Under the pieces are notes generated by a model. It worked only from the letters and a program-made list of their open reading frames with translations, had not been told where the DNA came from and did no database searches. Shown piece by piece: positions 1-11,789 of a stretch of DNA of 64,000 nucleotides. Each line of letters opens with the position of its first letter. Position 1 is the stretch's first letter. Source of the DNA: Hibiscus mutabilis (Eukaryota > Streptophyta > Magnoliopsida > Malvales > Malvaceae). The translations under genes were made by a program, and so were the position numbers. Where the stretch lies: positions 1,736,001 through 1,800,000 of the forward strand of contig CM033741.1 of NCBI GenBank assembly GCA_019671005.1, read 5' to 3'.

Positions 1-556
1 TCCCTTTTATATGCATTTATGTTTTTTGTTTCTGCACATTATCCAAGTGCACCTGTGTGCGTGTGAGTCTTGACAATTTTCCCAGCTGTTTTACTGTTCC
101 TAGCTGCAGACTAATCTTTCTGCGTTAGTCTCTTGATTTGCATAGGAAAGTCAATGCTGCTTTGTGTCACCATAGTGAACTGTGTCATAGTCGTAACCTT
201 TTATCATCATGCTGCGTCCTTTTATATTCATCTAATTTTCTATTTCTTTTGTCATTTTTGTTTTATGCGTGGCATGTTTTCATGCATTACGATTACATGT
301 GATTTTCTTCTTCTCTTCTCTTCTTTTCTTATTTCCATAATGGGCGTTTTGAGAGGTGAGCGAGGCATGAATTGTGTATGGGGACATGTAAGGTCAACCA
401 AAGATCATGTGTTTTATTATGGATGGAATCATCTAAACTTGTATCCTAGAAAAATCAATAAAATGCATTTATGGGTTTATGGGGGTAGTAAAGTGTAATT
501 ATGACCCAACATATATTTTATGCCCAACTATTTTCAATCTCTTCCCCTTTGTGCAG
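1..556 (+). other. Presumed intron upstream of the first visible WD40 exon
   Basis: No coding segment could be joined to the WD40 gene here. The stretch is T-rich and ends in a polypyrimidine tract followed by the AG acceptor at 555-556. The N-terminal exons of the WD40 gene most likely lie left of the window. Confidence 0.6.
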
Positions 557-1949
557 CTTAGAAGTCTACTATGGGCTACATCAAAGCACGATGTATACCT
601 CATGGAAAATTACTCAGTAATGCATTGGTCATCACTGCTTCACAGAGGCGAAGAAGTACTGAATGTGGCTAAGCCAATTGTTCCCAGCCTGGTTTGTGAG
701 GATGACCATGATTAATTTTGACTTTGGCTGATAACTTTGTTCAAAGGGCCTGTGGCTTAAAAATCTTTTTGTTGATATGTTTGTAGAAACATCCCGGATC
801 GCTCTCTCAGCAACTCTCTAGAGTGCAGATTAGCACCATGGCAGTTAAAGAGAATTTCATGGTGGCTGGTGGTTTTCAGGGGGAACTTATTTGCAAGGTA
901 TGTGTTTGGTCGGACAGGGGTCTACTGATTTAATATTATTTGCAATGTGGCTTATGTTTTTCATTTGACTCCTCTGTTTGATCAGTACTTGCACCAACCA
1001 GGGGTGGCATTTTGCACAAAATTAACAACTGATGATAATGCAATTACCAATGCAGTGGATGTGTACCATAATCCCAGGTGAGAACTACTGATTCTCTTAT
1101 GTATCTTGGACAGTTTTGATGGTACTTTGTGAAAGGCAATGAGCTTAAAACGTTTATATTCTTAGTGGTGCAATGAGAGTTATAGCTGCAAATAACGATG
1201 CCCAAATCAGAATTTTTGATGCTGAAACTTTTGCTAGTGTTAACCGCTACTCATTCGACTGGTCTGTAAATGTAAGTGCCAACCTTTAGAAGCCTGCTTT
1301 TGATTTCTTTTCGTCATCCTCTGTTATGTACTCATTCCCTTTATGGTTGTGTGCTGTTTCTAGAATACTTCTGTTAGTCCAGACAGAAAGTTGCTTGCGG
1401 TCCTCGGAGATAGCGTGGACTGCCTCATTGTTGATGCTCAATCTGGCAAAGTACGTCGTTCTTGCTGGGACTTGACATAATTCTGGTAGTTGGATTATAA
1501 TTAATTCCGTGTCTATATTATTTTGTGGAATGCAGGTCACCAGCAGCCTAAAAGGATATTTGGACTATTCTTTTGCTTCAGATTGGCACCCTGACGGGCA
1601 CATTCTGGCAACTGGGAATCAGGACACTAGCTGTAGATTGTGGGACATAAGAAACCTGTCAAAGTCTCTTGCTGTATTGAAGGGACGAATGGGAGCAATA
1701 AGAGGTGTGAAGTTCACGTCAGACGGTCGGTTTCTGGCCATGGCTGAGCCTGCAGATTTCGTTCATGTTTTCGATACGAAGTCCGGGTATGTTAATTGCC
1801 AAGAAATTGATATTTTTGGTGAGATAGCTGGAATATCCTTTAGCCCAGATACAGAATCTCTCTTCGTTGGGGTTGCTGATCGCACTTATGGCAGCTTGCT
1901 AGAGTTCAATCGCAGACGATGTAACCGCTACCTAGATTCCATGTTGTAA
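557..1949 (+). CDS. WD40-repeat protein, C2A9.03-like (5' end outside window)
   Basis: Six exons join in frame through GT-AG introns: 557-691, 787-897, 986-1077, 1166-1271, 1364-1450 and 1536-1949. They give 314 codons ending in TAA, with no stop or frameshift. Recognisable segments are ATSKHDVYLM (exon 1), VAGGFQGELICK (exon 2), a WD-type repeat with NQDTSCRLWDIRNL, then MAEPADFVHVFD and a C-terminal DRTYGSLLEF. This order matches plant transducin/WD40 proteins usually labelled WD repeat protein C2A9.03-like. Such beta-propellers act as protein-interaction scaffolds; the precise role of this subfamily is not known to me. The missing acidic N-terminus is expected upstream of position 1. Splice sites and reading frame all look normal, so the gene is probably functional. 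Confidence 0.92.
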
Positions 1950-4577
1950 GCTGCTAGCCCGCTCTCTGATATCAGAGGCACCTCATTGTGAATATCATAT
2001 AATTAATTAAGGGGTTGTTTCGAAATTGACTGCCTTAGAAATTTATAAGCAGTAGAGATAATAATTTATTATAAACACGAAATCAACGTAAAATAAAATG
2101 CGTGCTAGAGTTGAGATTTAATGTAATTTGATATGGTCTATCTCCGCATATTAGTTTTAAGTTGTGCAGCAGACGACCTTAGTAACATATTTCTGTGAAG
2201 GTAAATTTTCTTCACCTCAGAAATGAAGAGAAAAGTTTTGGTTTTGTAAAGCTCTTGGTTTTCTTAAGTTATATAACACATTTAATAAGGGTTTATTATA
2301 TTATTCATATTTTAAAAAAATAAAGCAGTTTTCTAATACACATTGTAAATTAAAGTTTATATAGTTTTATTTATTTGAGATCTACTAATTGGTTGGATGG
2401 TTAAAAATGTTTATGTTGTTCAAACCTAGATATTTACCTTAGGGATGTAATTATATCTATTTAATAAAAAAAAATTAAAATCTAAATCTCTAAAAATATT
2501 ATATAAAAAATCCTTAAAATATTGTATTAATAGTGTAAATGTGTTTATCAGAATATATTGTCTACATCGTGTCGTTTTATGTATATATTTCTGTGTCACC
2601 CCCACTTTTGTAGTGGAATAGGTTAGAACCGAGGGCGGCCGCAAGTGTAACCTTCACTTTTGTACTGGAATAGGTTGGAACTGAGGACGGGTGCAAGTGT
2701 TTTAGGTATGTACCAAAGTGTCGTGCTAGAATTGAGTTCCAATACTTGGAATGTTAATGCAGCTATCTCCCTCACCTGGGGTCTCAAGACTGGAAAAAAC
2801 TTGTTCTGAAATTGACTCATTATACACTTCATGCACCGTGACGTGCTGGTATTTCAACCTCAATAGTTTTACTTCTCCAGAAACAAACAGAAAACAGTCT
2901 TCAGTTTTGAGGTTTACAGAAGGAAAGGAACCCATTGTTGAAATTGAGGGGGGTCGGCTAAGTCATAATTTGTGGGCTCAAAGTCACGATATGTACTATT
3001 TAGTGCACGTATATCCACATCTTTATTGCAGTCTTAACCGTGTTGGATGGTTACAGAGCTGAACTGTATTAATTACTCCTCCAACTTGGTCCGATGCCCG
3101 TCTCCATTGTGTTACAGTTTATAGATTTTTATGGATGTTGCCCAACACTATTGACTAGGAGTAGGACATAGCATTACTCTGATGCCCATCCTTAAATCCT
3201 ATATGAAGCCTTATGGATGGTTGCGATTTGCGAATATGACAGCTAGAAATACTAAATTATCCTAAAACAGAGTGTAATGTGGTAGGAGGAGGAGCCACTT
3301 GACACTGTGGTAAGGTTAAGATAGATTAATTTTAACAACATTATTTATAAGCATGAAATGAGTTTTTTTGGAGTGTAGCATGCAAATTGCAACGAAATTG
3401 ACCCCTGAGCAACCACTCTAGTTTATATATGGGTGTGTTGTAGTCTTACAATATATAGGCTTTATGGTTTGAGTTTTGTCTGTCATTTGGTTTGGGAAAA
3501 AGTGAGCAGAAGCCCGTGTTATATGAATCGAGTTTGGTTGAATCAAATTCAATAGTTTCATGTAAAGATAATTTAAATATATAAGAGGATCTTACGATAT
3601 TTTTTCATTTTCTACTCCTAATTTTAGTCATCTATTTACCTTCATTTAATAATTTAAAAAACCTGTAAAACTTTCATTTTATGTTGGTCTATATTATAGA
3701 TAAAATTTAAAATTATTTCTTGTCTAGGTTAGATTTATACCATTTTTTTTAAATAAAAGAGATTAACAAAGAACTAAAACAACGACCGATAAATGTTGAA
3801 TGTAATGACAATGTACATTATATTTTCAAAGAAATAAATTTAAATTCAAAATTTAAAGATAACATTATTAAAAGAAAAACTATAAATCTCGAACATACGA
3901 GTAAAATGGCATGAACTTTAAAAAAAATACTAAAACAACTAGGTGCTCACAGTTTCATAAGCGGGCAGCACCGCTCCAATCCCGGGTGGTGGGTCTTCAA
4001 AGACACAAAGCCCCAACTGTTGATTAAAGCCCAAGCTCGGTATGTGCAGTCTCATTCGATTCCCCGTAAACATATCGGAACTGCACCACTCAAGCGTTAT
4101 CGTAGACGCCTCTACTTCTTGAAATCAAGACACACCACACCAACACAACTGTCGCTCTCGAGTACCACATGGAGAGGCAGTTTAATGCCTTTTGATTTCA
4201 ATATTTTTCATCCAATATAATTTTTGAACCAATAAATTAAATTAACTAAATTATTTGATCAATATTGAGTGCTAAATCTAACGAATTTTTCTGATCTGTT
4301 AGTATAACGTATTGTGTCACAACGTCGTAACTTACATTTTGTAAATTTTTTTAATTTTATTTACCAAATCTTTTAAAATTTTAATACTTATAATATATAT
4401 ATATATTAAAAAATAATAAACAACACATGATAAAACTATAGTGTCTCACGTGACAATAATATCTACAGAAAAATTATCAAATTTTTTGAACAAAAATTAT
4501 TAAGATTTAATTGTCAAATTGGTGTCAACAATCTTTAGAGTAAGTAATTAGAGCTTTCAGTTGACATACTCCCCTAT
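1950..4577. other. Intergenic, AT-rich; no gene recognised
   Basis: This holds the 3' flank of the WD40 gene and low-complexity AT-rich DNA. It contains one short direct duplication (2603-2706) and an unassigned 103-codon open frame at 2751-3062 without recognisable domains. Nothing else could be supported. Confidence 0.6.
2603..2706. repeat. Tandem duplication, 2 x 52 bp
   Basis: Two adjacent diverged copies (2603-2654 and 2655-2706) both begin CACTTTTGTA.TGGAATAGG and end in GCAAGTGT. The first copy contains a GCGGCCGC octamer that the second lacks. Confidence 0.75.
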
Positions 4578-4585
4578 CTCCTACG

Positions 4586-5234
4586 TAGACCTGGCAAATT
4601 TGACCGGAAACCCTATACCCGAATCGATTTATCCAACTCGAGACCCGATATAGACTCAAATATGATGGTCTAAACTTGACCCGAATCCAAACCAAAACCA
4701 AATTGAACCAAAACCGACCCAAATTTAGTTAAACCGAAAATCACCTGAACCGAAAACAATCAGAATCGAAAACAATCAGAATCGAAAGCAATACGAACCG
4801 AAAGCAACCTGAATTTAATTTCCTCAAATATGTATGTTTTATTCTCATTTTGTGTAATATTACTAATTAACAACCATCTTTAGTAAAAGTTTAATATCAT
4901 TTTGTTCTCATTTAAAAAATTATATTCGTATATTGACTCAAATTGAAAGTTGGCCCATTCGATGTTGACCCGACTCGGCCCGAAAGTCAATCAATCCGAT
5001 ATAGATCCGACCCAAAAATTCAACCGATCTTATATTGACCTGACCCGAAAATCAACCAACCCGATATTAACCCGGCCCGATTCGAAATATCATAGACCCA
5101 AACTAAATCCGAATCAAACTCGATCCGATCAGACCCGAATAAAACCCAAACCGAAAGCAACTCAAACAAAAAATATACCCAACCCGAAGTGAATAGACCC
5201 GAACCCGATCCGAACGACCCAATTGCCATCTCTA
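4586..5234. mobile_element. Non-autonomous hAT element, GGGTCGGG-rich type, with 8-bp TSD
   Basis: The ends are TAGACCTGGCAA and the complement of TAGAGATGGCAA, the usual plant hAT terminal pattern. The flanking 8-mers are CTCCTACG (4578-4585) and CTCCTAGG (5235-5242), a target duplication with one mismatch. The interior is a degenerate low-complexity array of ACCCGA/CCGAAA units on both sides of an AT-rich core (about 4830-4940). No transposase is encoded. Length is 649 bp. Confidence 0.85.
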
Positions 5235-5242
5235 CTCCTAGG

Positions 5243-6742
5243 TTGCGGGTTTAAAACCCGTTAAAAGCATATTTTCCTCCTCCCCTAGATAAAAATTGTT
5301 TAAAAAAATTAATTGAGTCAATTTATTAGTTATATAACTTAATTGGATAAAAAAAACTTAAAATTTTAATTGAATCAAAGACTTTTTACGGTCTTAAGCC
5401 TTTTATTATAATTGGTGTTAATTTCAGGTTGAGGTAGTTCAGCTTCAGCCGAGGGTATTATTTGGTAGGAAGGTCTGAATTTCCCCACCAAAGATATGCT
5501 GATGTATCAACTTCAAGAACATACGTTTGCACTTTGAAAAAAAAATCAAAATTAATGGTTGGCAATGGTGTGGCTGGACCAAAACGTTTGTAGTAATTGA
5601 GGTTGGCATGTGGCAATGTCGTGAAAAAACTTGAGCTTCGGAAAATTCCCCCGCCAAATCAGTGGAAAACGTGTACATGTAACCTATAGTGATGCAAATT
5701 TCGCTGTCTTGTAGAAATTCATGGCAAGCAACCTCGATTTCCAACTTGAAAAATTATTTCAAGGCAAATAAAAAAAACAATGGGATTCACTACTTTTATC
5801 TTATTTTTTGAACCTGTTGTACTCACACAAGGAGAAGGGGAATTTACTCCTACTAGTACCGAGTTTTGAACCTACAACTTAAGAAGAAAAAAAATATATG
5901 AACAAAAAATTTTGACCACATACTCTAAAAATTATAATCACTACTTTTATCTTTATCCTTAATTATAGTAATCACAGATATTAAACTTATTCCTACTTTT
6001 ATTTTTAGGTAGATTACTTTTGTTTTCATGTTGTAGTTGCAAACTTGAAACTGCGTCAGCAAATTCCATAGCTCATTTTGTAGGTCTTGAACCTAAGGAA
6101 AGTTTCGGTAGTAATGGAATGTGGCTTATTGGTATTGTGGCTAGGGTAAAGATGGTCATGTTCTTCATAGTGATCATAATAGGTCTGATAAGATCCATAG
6201 TACGTTGGATCGTAAGAGATTTGTTGTTGTTGCCAAAAAAAATCATGACTATTGTCGAATTTTGGGACGAAGATGTGGGATTGTGAATTATTTTTTAGGG
6301 GTCGACATGTTCATCACATAAATTGTTGATGGCTTAAGCGGATTTAAGAATTCAAAGTTGATAATTCATTTATTGGTATAATATTATATTAGTAAAAGGT
6401 AATTATTGTACAAACATAACTTTGCTGGCATTATACGATTCTAAGTACAATTAAAATTTTTAAATTATATGTAATTTTTTTATTTTGGTCAGAAAAATCC
6501 TCCAAATATTCTGGTTTTGGATTAGTATAGTTTATAATAGAGACATATTCACGTATATTAGTGTAAATATGTTTAAGATACGAACTCAATAAGTGGTCTC
6601 AGCAGAAAAACAGATGATGTTTTTAAGACTCGAGTTCAATCGCTTTATGTGCAAAGTGTGTGTACATTGTCAAAGGGTTAAGAATATGTATGAACAAATA
6701 CTAACTTGTAATCACCAATAGAGTATTAAAAATGTGTTTAAG
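5243..6742. other. Intergenic, AT-rich
   Basis: No gene is recognised apart from the minus-strand open frame described at 6056-6316. A 99-codon minus-strand frame at 5445-5744 has no recognisable feature. Confidence 0.5.
6056..6316 (-). other. Unassigned Tyr/His/Gln-rich open frame without ATG
   Basis: On the minus strand a frame stays open for about 86 codons and ends at TGA 6056-6058. It reads through a QQQQ run, then a Tyr/His/Asp-rich stretch (ISYDPTYYGSYQTYYDHYEE). Such composition is unlike the random AT-rich background, so it may be an exon or pseudogene fragment of a low-complexity protein. No start codon, family or splice partner was found. Confidence 0.25.
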
Positions 6743-6897
6743 CATGGACAGAGCTAAGATTTGGTGGTTGAGGGAAAATCATAAATGTTTGAAAAGTGGG
6801 GGCAAAATTTAGAAATAAACCAATTTTTAGAACAATTTATATAGGAGGACAACAGTGAAAATATAATTTCTTTCGAGGGTGGGTAGCTCCGTCACAG
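6743..6897. mobile_element. Short Tip100-like hAT MITE with 8-bp TSD
   Basis: The 155-bp element has imperfect TIRs CATGGACAGAGCTA and (complement) CTGTGACGGAGCTA, resembling the CAGGGGCGGAGC ends of Tip100-type hAT elements. The flanking 8-mers are TGTTTAAG (6735-6742) and TATTTAAG (6898-6905), 7 of 8 identical. There is no coding capacity. Confidence 0.72.
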
Positions 6898-6905
6898 TAT
6901 TTAAG

Positions 6906-8196
6906 ATATTAAAACTATCTTACATCAATGTAATTATGTTTTAGATTATATAAAAACTTACTACGATAGAATTAAGTATTAATAAGAGACAAATATTTGT
7001 GCAAACAAGCATGCATTTTATATTTCAAAATTTATTTGAGGTTTTAGGATTTGTCAAAGAGATTACAAAATCATTTTAGACTTCAAATGTCCAAATCAAT
7101 TACAACTTATCTTAAACGAAAAAAAAAATCAAAGAATGATTTAAGTTTTAAAATGGTTTCAACCAAAAAGACTTTTTTCAAATAATAAGGTTATACAATT
7201 AGGAAACAAATATTTTTGGAGGTAAACATGCATATTTGAAAATTATAAATTATTTTAATATTTTTATAATTTAATTTAAATATAATTTTGTAAAAATATG
7301 AAATCAAAAATTTTGGTTAAATTATTTGACATGATCATGTATTGTTGGTTAAAGATTTTTTTTAAAGAACTAACAAATAAACTTAAAATAGTTACATAAT
7401 CATAATTTAGATACTTATTTTGATAAAATAATTTTAAAGTTTAAAATAAAAAATTAAAATTTGAGGATAAACTACACTTTGACCACCAATTTATTTTTCT
7501 TTTCATATTTTGATCACCGAACTATTATTTTTGACAAAATCGTCACCTACATTACATATTTTCAATTTTTGTCTCTCGTCGTTAAAAAGTTAATGAAAGA
7601 AATAATAGTTCAGTAAAAGAACAGAAAATAAACAATATGTTAGTGATCAAAGCAAAAAAGACGAAACATTAGTGATAAAATAAGAGAAAATATAATTTTA
7701 ATGTGATTTTATTAAAAGATAATAATTCAGTAATTAAAATAAAAAAAACTAATAATAGGTCAAGAGACATACCATGCACTATGATAGGTTCTCCTTCGGT
7801 TGATAGTGAGAATGAGATGATGCTGATTTTTAACTGTTCATAATTTTCGATTTAGGCAGAAAACTACAAACGAAAGTGTAATACAAAAGAAGAAGAAAAA
7901 GAAGAATTGAATAAGAGAGTCGGAAAAAACGATGGATAGAGAATTAGGGAATTAGGGTTTTCATAAAAAATAAAAAAATAAACTTAATAATTTTTTTATT
8001 AAAATATAAAAAATAAACTTAATAATCGACAATTAATATTAAAATTAATTGTAGACCAACAATTAAAAGAAAAAAAATTGGCGGTGAGAAGATAATGAAT
8101 GACAACAAAGAATGAGAGAATTAGGGTTTTCATTACCCTAATATTGAGATAGTGTTTTTGAATTTTAGGTCTAAAAGTATATTTCTTAACCCAACC
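6906..8196. other. AT-rich flank left of the MULE
   Basis: Mostly low-complexity AT-rich sequence with no recognisable coding frame. The stretch 7460-7700 has the look of an old dispersed plant repeat, but no termini could be defined. Confidence 0.5.
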
Positions 8197-8205
8197 CATA
8201 AAAAG

Positions 8206-8930
8206 GGCAAAATTGGTGGGATATTGTATCCCAAAAAAATATTTACAAATTTACCGTATATTTAAAATTATTTCAAGAAATATTGTATTTTTAACAGTGA
8301 GGTCGGGTTGCTTTCTAACAGACCTCATACAATTAAAAAAATATAAAAAAAAACTTGAAGGCCCCTTGCTTTCTATCTGACCTCATGGTCAAAAAAATTC
8401 TTGAGGTCCCATTGCTTTCTATCCGACCTCATGGTCGAAATTAATAAAAAAATTCTTGAGGTCCCCTTGCTTTCTATCCGACTTCATGTTGAAAATATAA
8501 AAAAAATTGATGAGGGCGGTCGGATTGTAAGTTGGTGGCAAGGCGTGGCAGCAGGAGGTCACGGGTCTGCATGTGCAGGCTGGATGGGAAAAATGCATGC
8601 AATGGGTTTCACGGGTCTGCCAGGTTCATGCATGCAATTTTCAGACCTACAATCAGATCTATAGTCACCGGTAATTGTATCTGAAATCTGAAAAGTAGAT
8701 TTAAATTTTTGGGGAATGGGGTGGTGATTTATAGTGATTGGATGGTGGGTGGTGGGTTGAGTGTTGAGGTTTGAATTTTTAGTTGTTAAATAGGGGTTAA
8801 AAGTGTTGAGAATTTTAGAAGAAAATTTGTGAAGAAACTGGGTGAATAAGTAAAAGAAAGAAGAAGATTTGGAGAAAATATTGTAAGTTTTTAAGTTTAT
8901 ATATTTTGCTTTTAAATTTAGTACGAACAT
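8206..8930 (+). repeat. Left TIR of the MULE with hairpin tandem array and inward promoter
   Basis: This is inverted-homologous to 14730-15433. From about 8300 to 8520 it contains four to five units of about 50-55 bp. Each has arms GAGGTC and GACCTC around a roughly 16-nt T/C-rich spacer, so each unit can fold as a hairpin. Further in are a TTAAATAGGGG box (about 8785) and a GTAAGT donor-like site at 8883, likely part of the 5' leader of the PMD gene. The match to the other TIR is poor between about 8530 and 8660. Confidence 0.88.
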
Positions 8931-9174
8931 TTGTAGTTATTTTGAAGAAATTTGAAGGAGAAAAAGAAAAAAGATTTGAAGAAATTTTAGTTCGAATATT
9001 TTTGTGTCAAATTGTAAACTAGTAAGTTGGTTTCTTTTTTCATCATTAAAATTTTATATTTATTAGTATTTTAAAGTCGTAGTTACGATTAAATTTGGTG
9101 GTATTTGTTTTTACTAATATTTTCTTACTTGTCTTGTATGTAGCTTTGTTAGAAGGATATTTGACTCAAATTCT

Positions 9175-11511
9175 ATGTTGAGATTAGAAAATCGACACGT
9201 CTCTAGTGTTGCGGTTGATGATATGGTAAATTTTTTAAAAAAATTAAATTGAAATTAGTATTATTTTATTTATTATTATTAAGAAATTTTTTAATTTAAT
9301 GCAGGCAAGCGAGGAAACCTTCAAACATCATCTGAGCATGAAGAGTAATGGACCACACCCCGATATGACTGAATGGTTGCAAGAAGCGATATTCTATCAT
9401 GCCACATTTATTTGTGGCTACAAGCTGATCCCCGGTTTAATTACTACACTAATTGAGCGCTGGAGACCGGAGACTCATACGTTTCACAAGCCCTGTGGAG
9501 AATGTACCATTACGCTTGAAGACGTGGTGATGCTAATCGGGGTCTCGGTAAACGGGAGTCCATTAGTTAAGGAGACAGAGAATTCAGATGAAAGGCTTTG
9601 CTATGATTACCTCAATAAGGTTCCAACTAGAACTGATATTAGAGGATCTCGTATTAAATTGAGCTGGTTGCAGAGAGAATTCAAGCTCGGGCGCAATAAC
9701 ACACCGCAAGAAATTAGTTGTACGAGTCAAGCCTATATTTTACAGCTTATTGGGGGAATACTGATGCCGGATAAATCTGGCAACCTTGTTCACACACGGT
9801 ATCTACCATATTTGTCATCGTCTTCAGAAGCTGCTAATTATAGTTGGAGATCAACAATATTAGCGTTCTTGTATCGTGAGTTGTGCAAGGCCGTCCTATT
9901 AGACAGTAATGGTGTAAAGGCAAGGGGTATTGGTGGATATGTGTTGCTATTGCAAGCTTGAGCATGGGAACGACTTCCATTTTTTACACCGGTTACTCGA
10001 AGTTTGAGAAATTTTCCTATTGTCAGTAGGTAATTTCTTTACTTTGATTTGGAAGTTTAAGTTTACAAGGTTTTATAATTATTTTTTATCTACAAAATAA
10101 TCAAACGATTGTTATTTGGATGTGTATGCAGATGGAATGCGAAAAAAGCTCACACAAGGTTAGCACACAACAATGTGAGAGTGTTTAGAGCTTGTATTGA
10201 TTTATCTTGCAAAAATGAGGTATCGAAGTTAAGTTACTCACGTTATATTTTTAATGTAATTAATTAATTAATTTTTAAAGTTAAATTTATTATTTTTTAC
10301 ATTTTATTTGGAGGCCATACGCCGGCGGACGCGTAACCGTACTAGACGTATTAATGATTGATTCCTATCTCTGGTGTGCGGTTAGACCGATGATCCTTTT
10401 TGCTTTTATGGAATACCAGTTCGGAAATAGAGTCCTAAGACAGTTTGGCTTCCACCAGCCCATTCCGAGAGATCCACTGAATCATAACAACAATCATGAT
10501 AACCTACACCTTGTGGACTTTCACGGTAAGGGGCATCATACATGGGAAATAAAACATCGAAAGTACGTTGAAAGGTGGAACAACAGACGTGAACGGTTGC
10601 CACCTCGCTCTAGAATCAAAGCTGATGATTTAGAGTCGGATAATTCAAAGTACATGATATTTTATCAAAATAATAGAAAGTCGTACTTGACTATTGTGGA
10701 CGAACGACAACAATGCCGAGTATTTCTAAATAAATTTGGTGGTCGTAGTCAATCATCTAAGAGTACTGCAGGCCGAAGTCAAGAGGATGAATCTCATAGT
10801 GAATTTGGTACATTGGATATGTATGCCGGTACTCTTTCAACCACAGGTGAGAATCCAGCAATGGCGGGGAACTTGTTTGTCAATCCGGTGGATGACAGCT
10901 TATATCATTCGCAACCACCCATTTATCATCCAACAATGGGCGGGAGCTCATTTACGAATCCGGTAGATGACAACTTTTATCATTCGCAGCCACCCATTTA
11001 TCATCCAGCAATGGGCGGGAGCTCAGTTTCTAATCTACTATATGACATATTTTATCATCCACAACCACCCATTTATCATCCATCAATGGGCGAGAGTTCG
11101 AGTGTGAAAGTTTCTGAAGCATATGTTCCAGATTTTTATCATTCACAGTCACTTATTTGTCTTCAATCAATGGGCCGGAGTTCGAGTGCGAATGTTTCTA
11201 GAGCATACATACCAGATTTTAATCATTCACAGACACCTATGTATCCGAGCTTTGGTGGAAACATAGACTATCAAGGGATCACAGATTTTATGGCGATTAC
11301 GTCGATTAGCAGTCCCACGTTTTCACCACGTAATAGTGACTATATGTTTACAACGCCACCTCCTATGCTTCGGGTGATTGATAACTATGGTGATGATGAA
11401 GTAGAAGAAGATGATGATGATGCATTCCGAAGACCGCAACGAGATCGACGACCACCGTGCCGTTACGATTCGACCACATCCCTACATGGACAAAAATTGT
11501 ATAGAAAATGA
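9175..11511 (+). pseudogene. Plant mobile domain (PMD, aminotransferase-like) gene within the MULE; one premature stop
   Basis: Exons read 9175-9225 (starts MLRLENRHVS), 9305-10029, 10132-10219 and about 10303-11511. The PMD signature is clear: ERWRPETHTFHKPCGE, QLIGGILMPDKSG, STILAFLYRELCKA and, in exon 4, DSYLWCAVRPMILFAFMEYQ. PMD proteins include Arabidopsis MAIN and MAIL1, nuclear factors affecting gene expression and transposon silencing; many PMD genes are TE-borne. The C-terminal part has four to five imperfect repeats around YHSQPPIYHP.MG, an acidic run and a basic RRPQRDRRPPCR tail. Faults: TGA at 9959-9961 where Trp is expected (LLQ.WAWERLP), and no AG directly before the exon-4 start at 10303. 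The leader probably contains an intron (donor 8883, acceptor 9143). Everything after the stop stays open, so decay is recent. Confidence 0.9.
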
Positions 11512-11789
11512 CTTCATGTACTCTAAATTTTGTCCAAAAATATTTTGCAATAATTGAATTTAGTCTAAAAATATTTTGTAATAATTGAATTTAGTCCAAA
11601 AATATTTTTAACTTTGTTAAATCAAAATAAACATCTCAACAAATTGAGTATATAATTCATTACCAAAATAAACACCGAACATGCATTAACTACCACGAAT
11701 AATTCATTACCAAAATAAACATCTTAACAAATGTCCATTCGAATACAAATATAAAAAATGAAACTAGTTCTACCACGATTAGTGAATGA

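Noticed and set aside
2751..3062. 103-codon plus-strand open frame
   Set aside because: No recognisable domain and no splice or neighbour support; it lies in repeat-like intergenic DNA.
3947..4020. GC-rich patch resembling a tRNA fragment
   Set aside because: No cloverleaf could be folded, and the T-loop consensus is absent.
4020..4220. 66-codon open frame
   Set aside because: Short, no domain, non-coding context.
5445..5744. 99-codon minus-strand frame
   Set aside because: No recognisable motif; composition not distinct from background.
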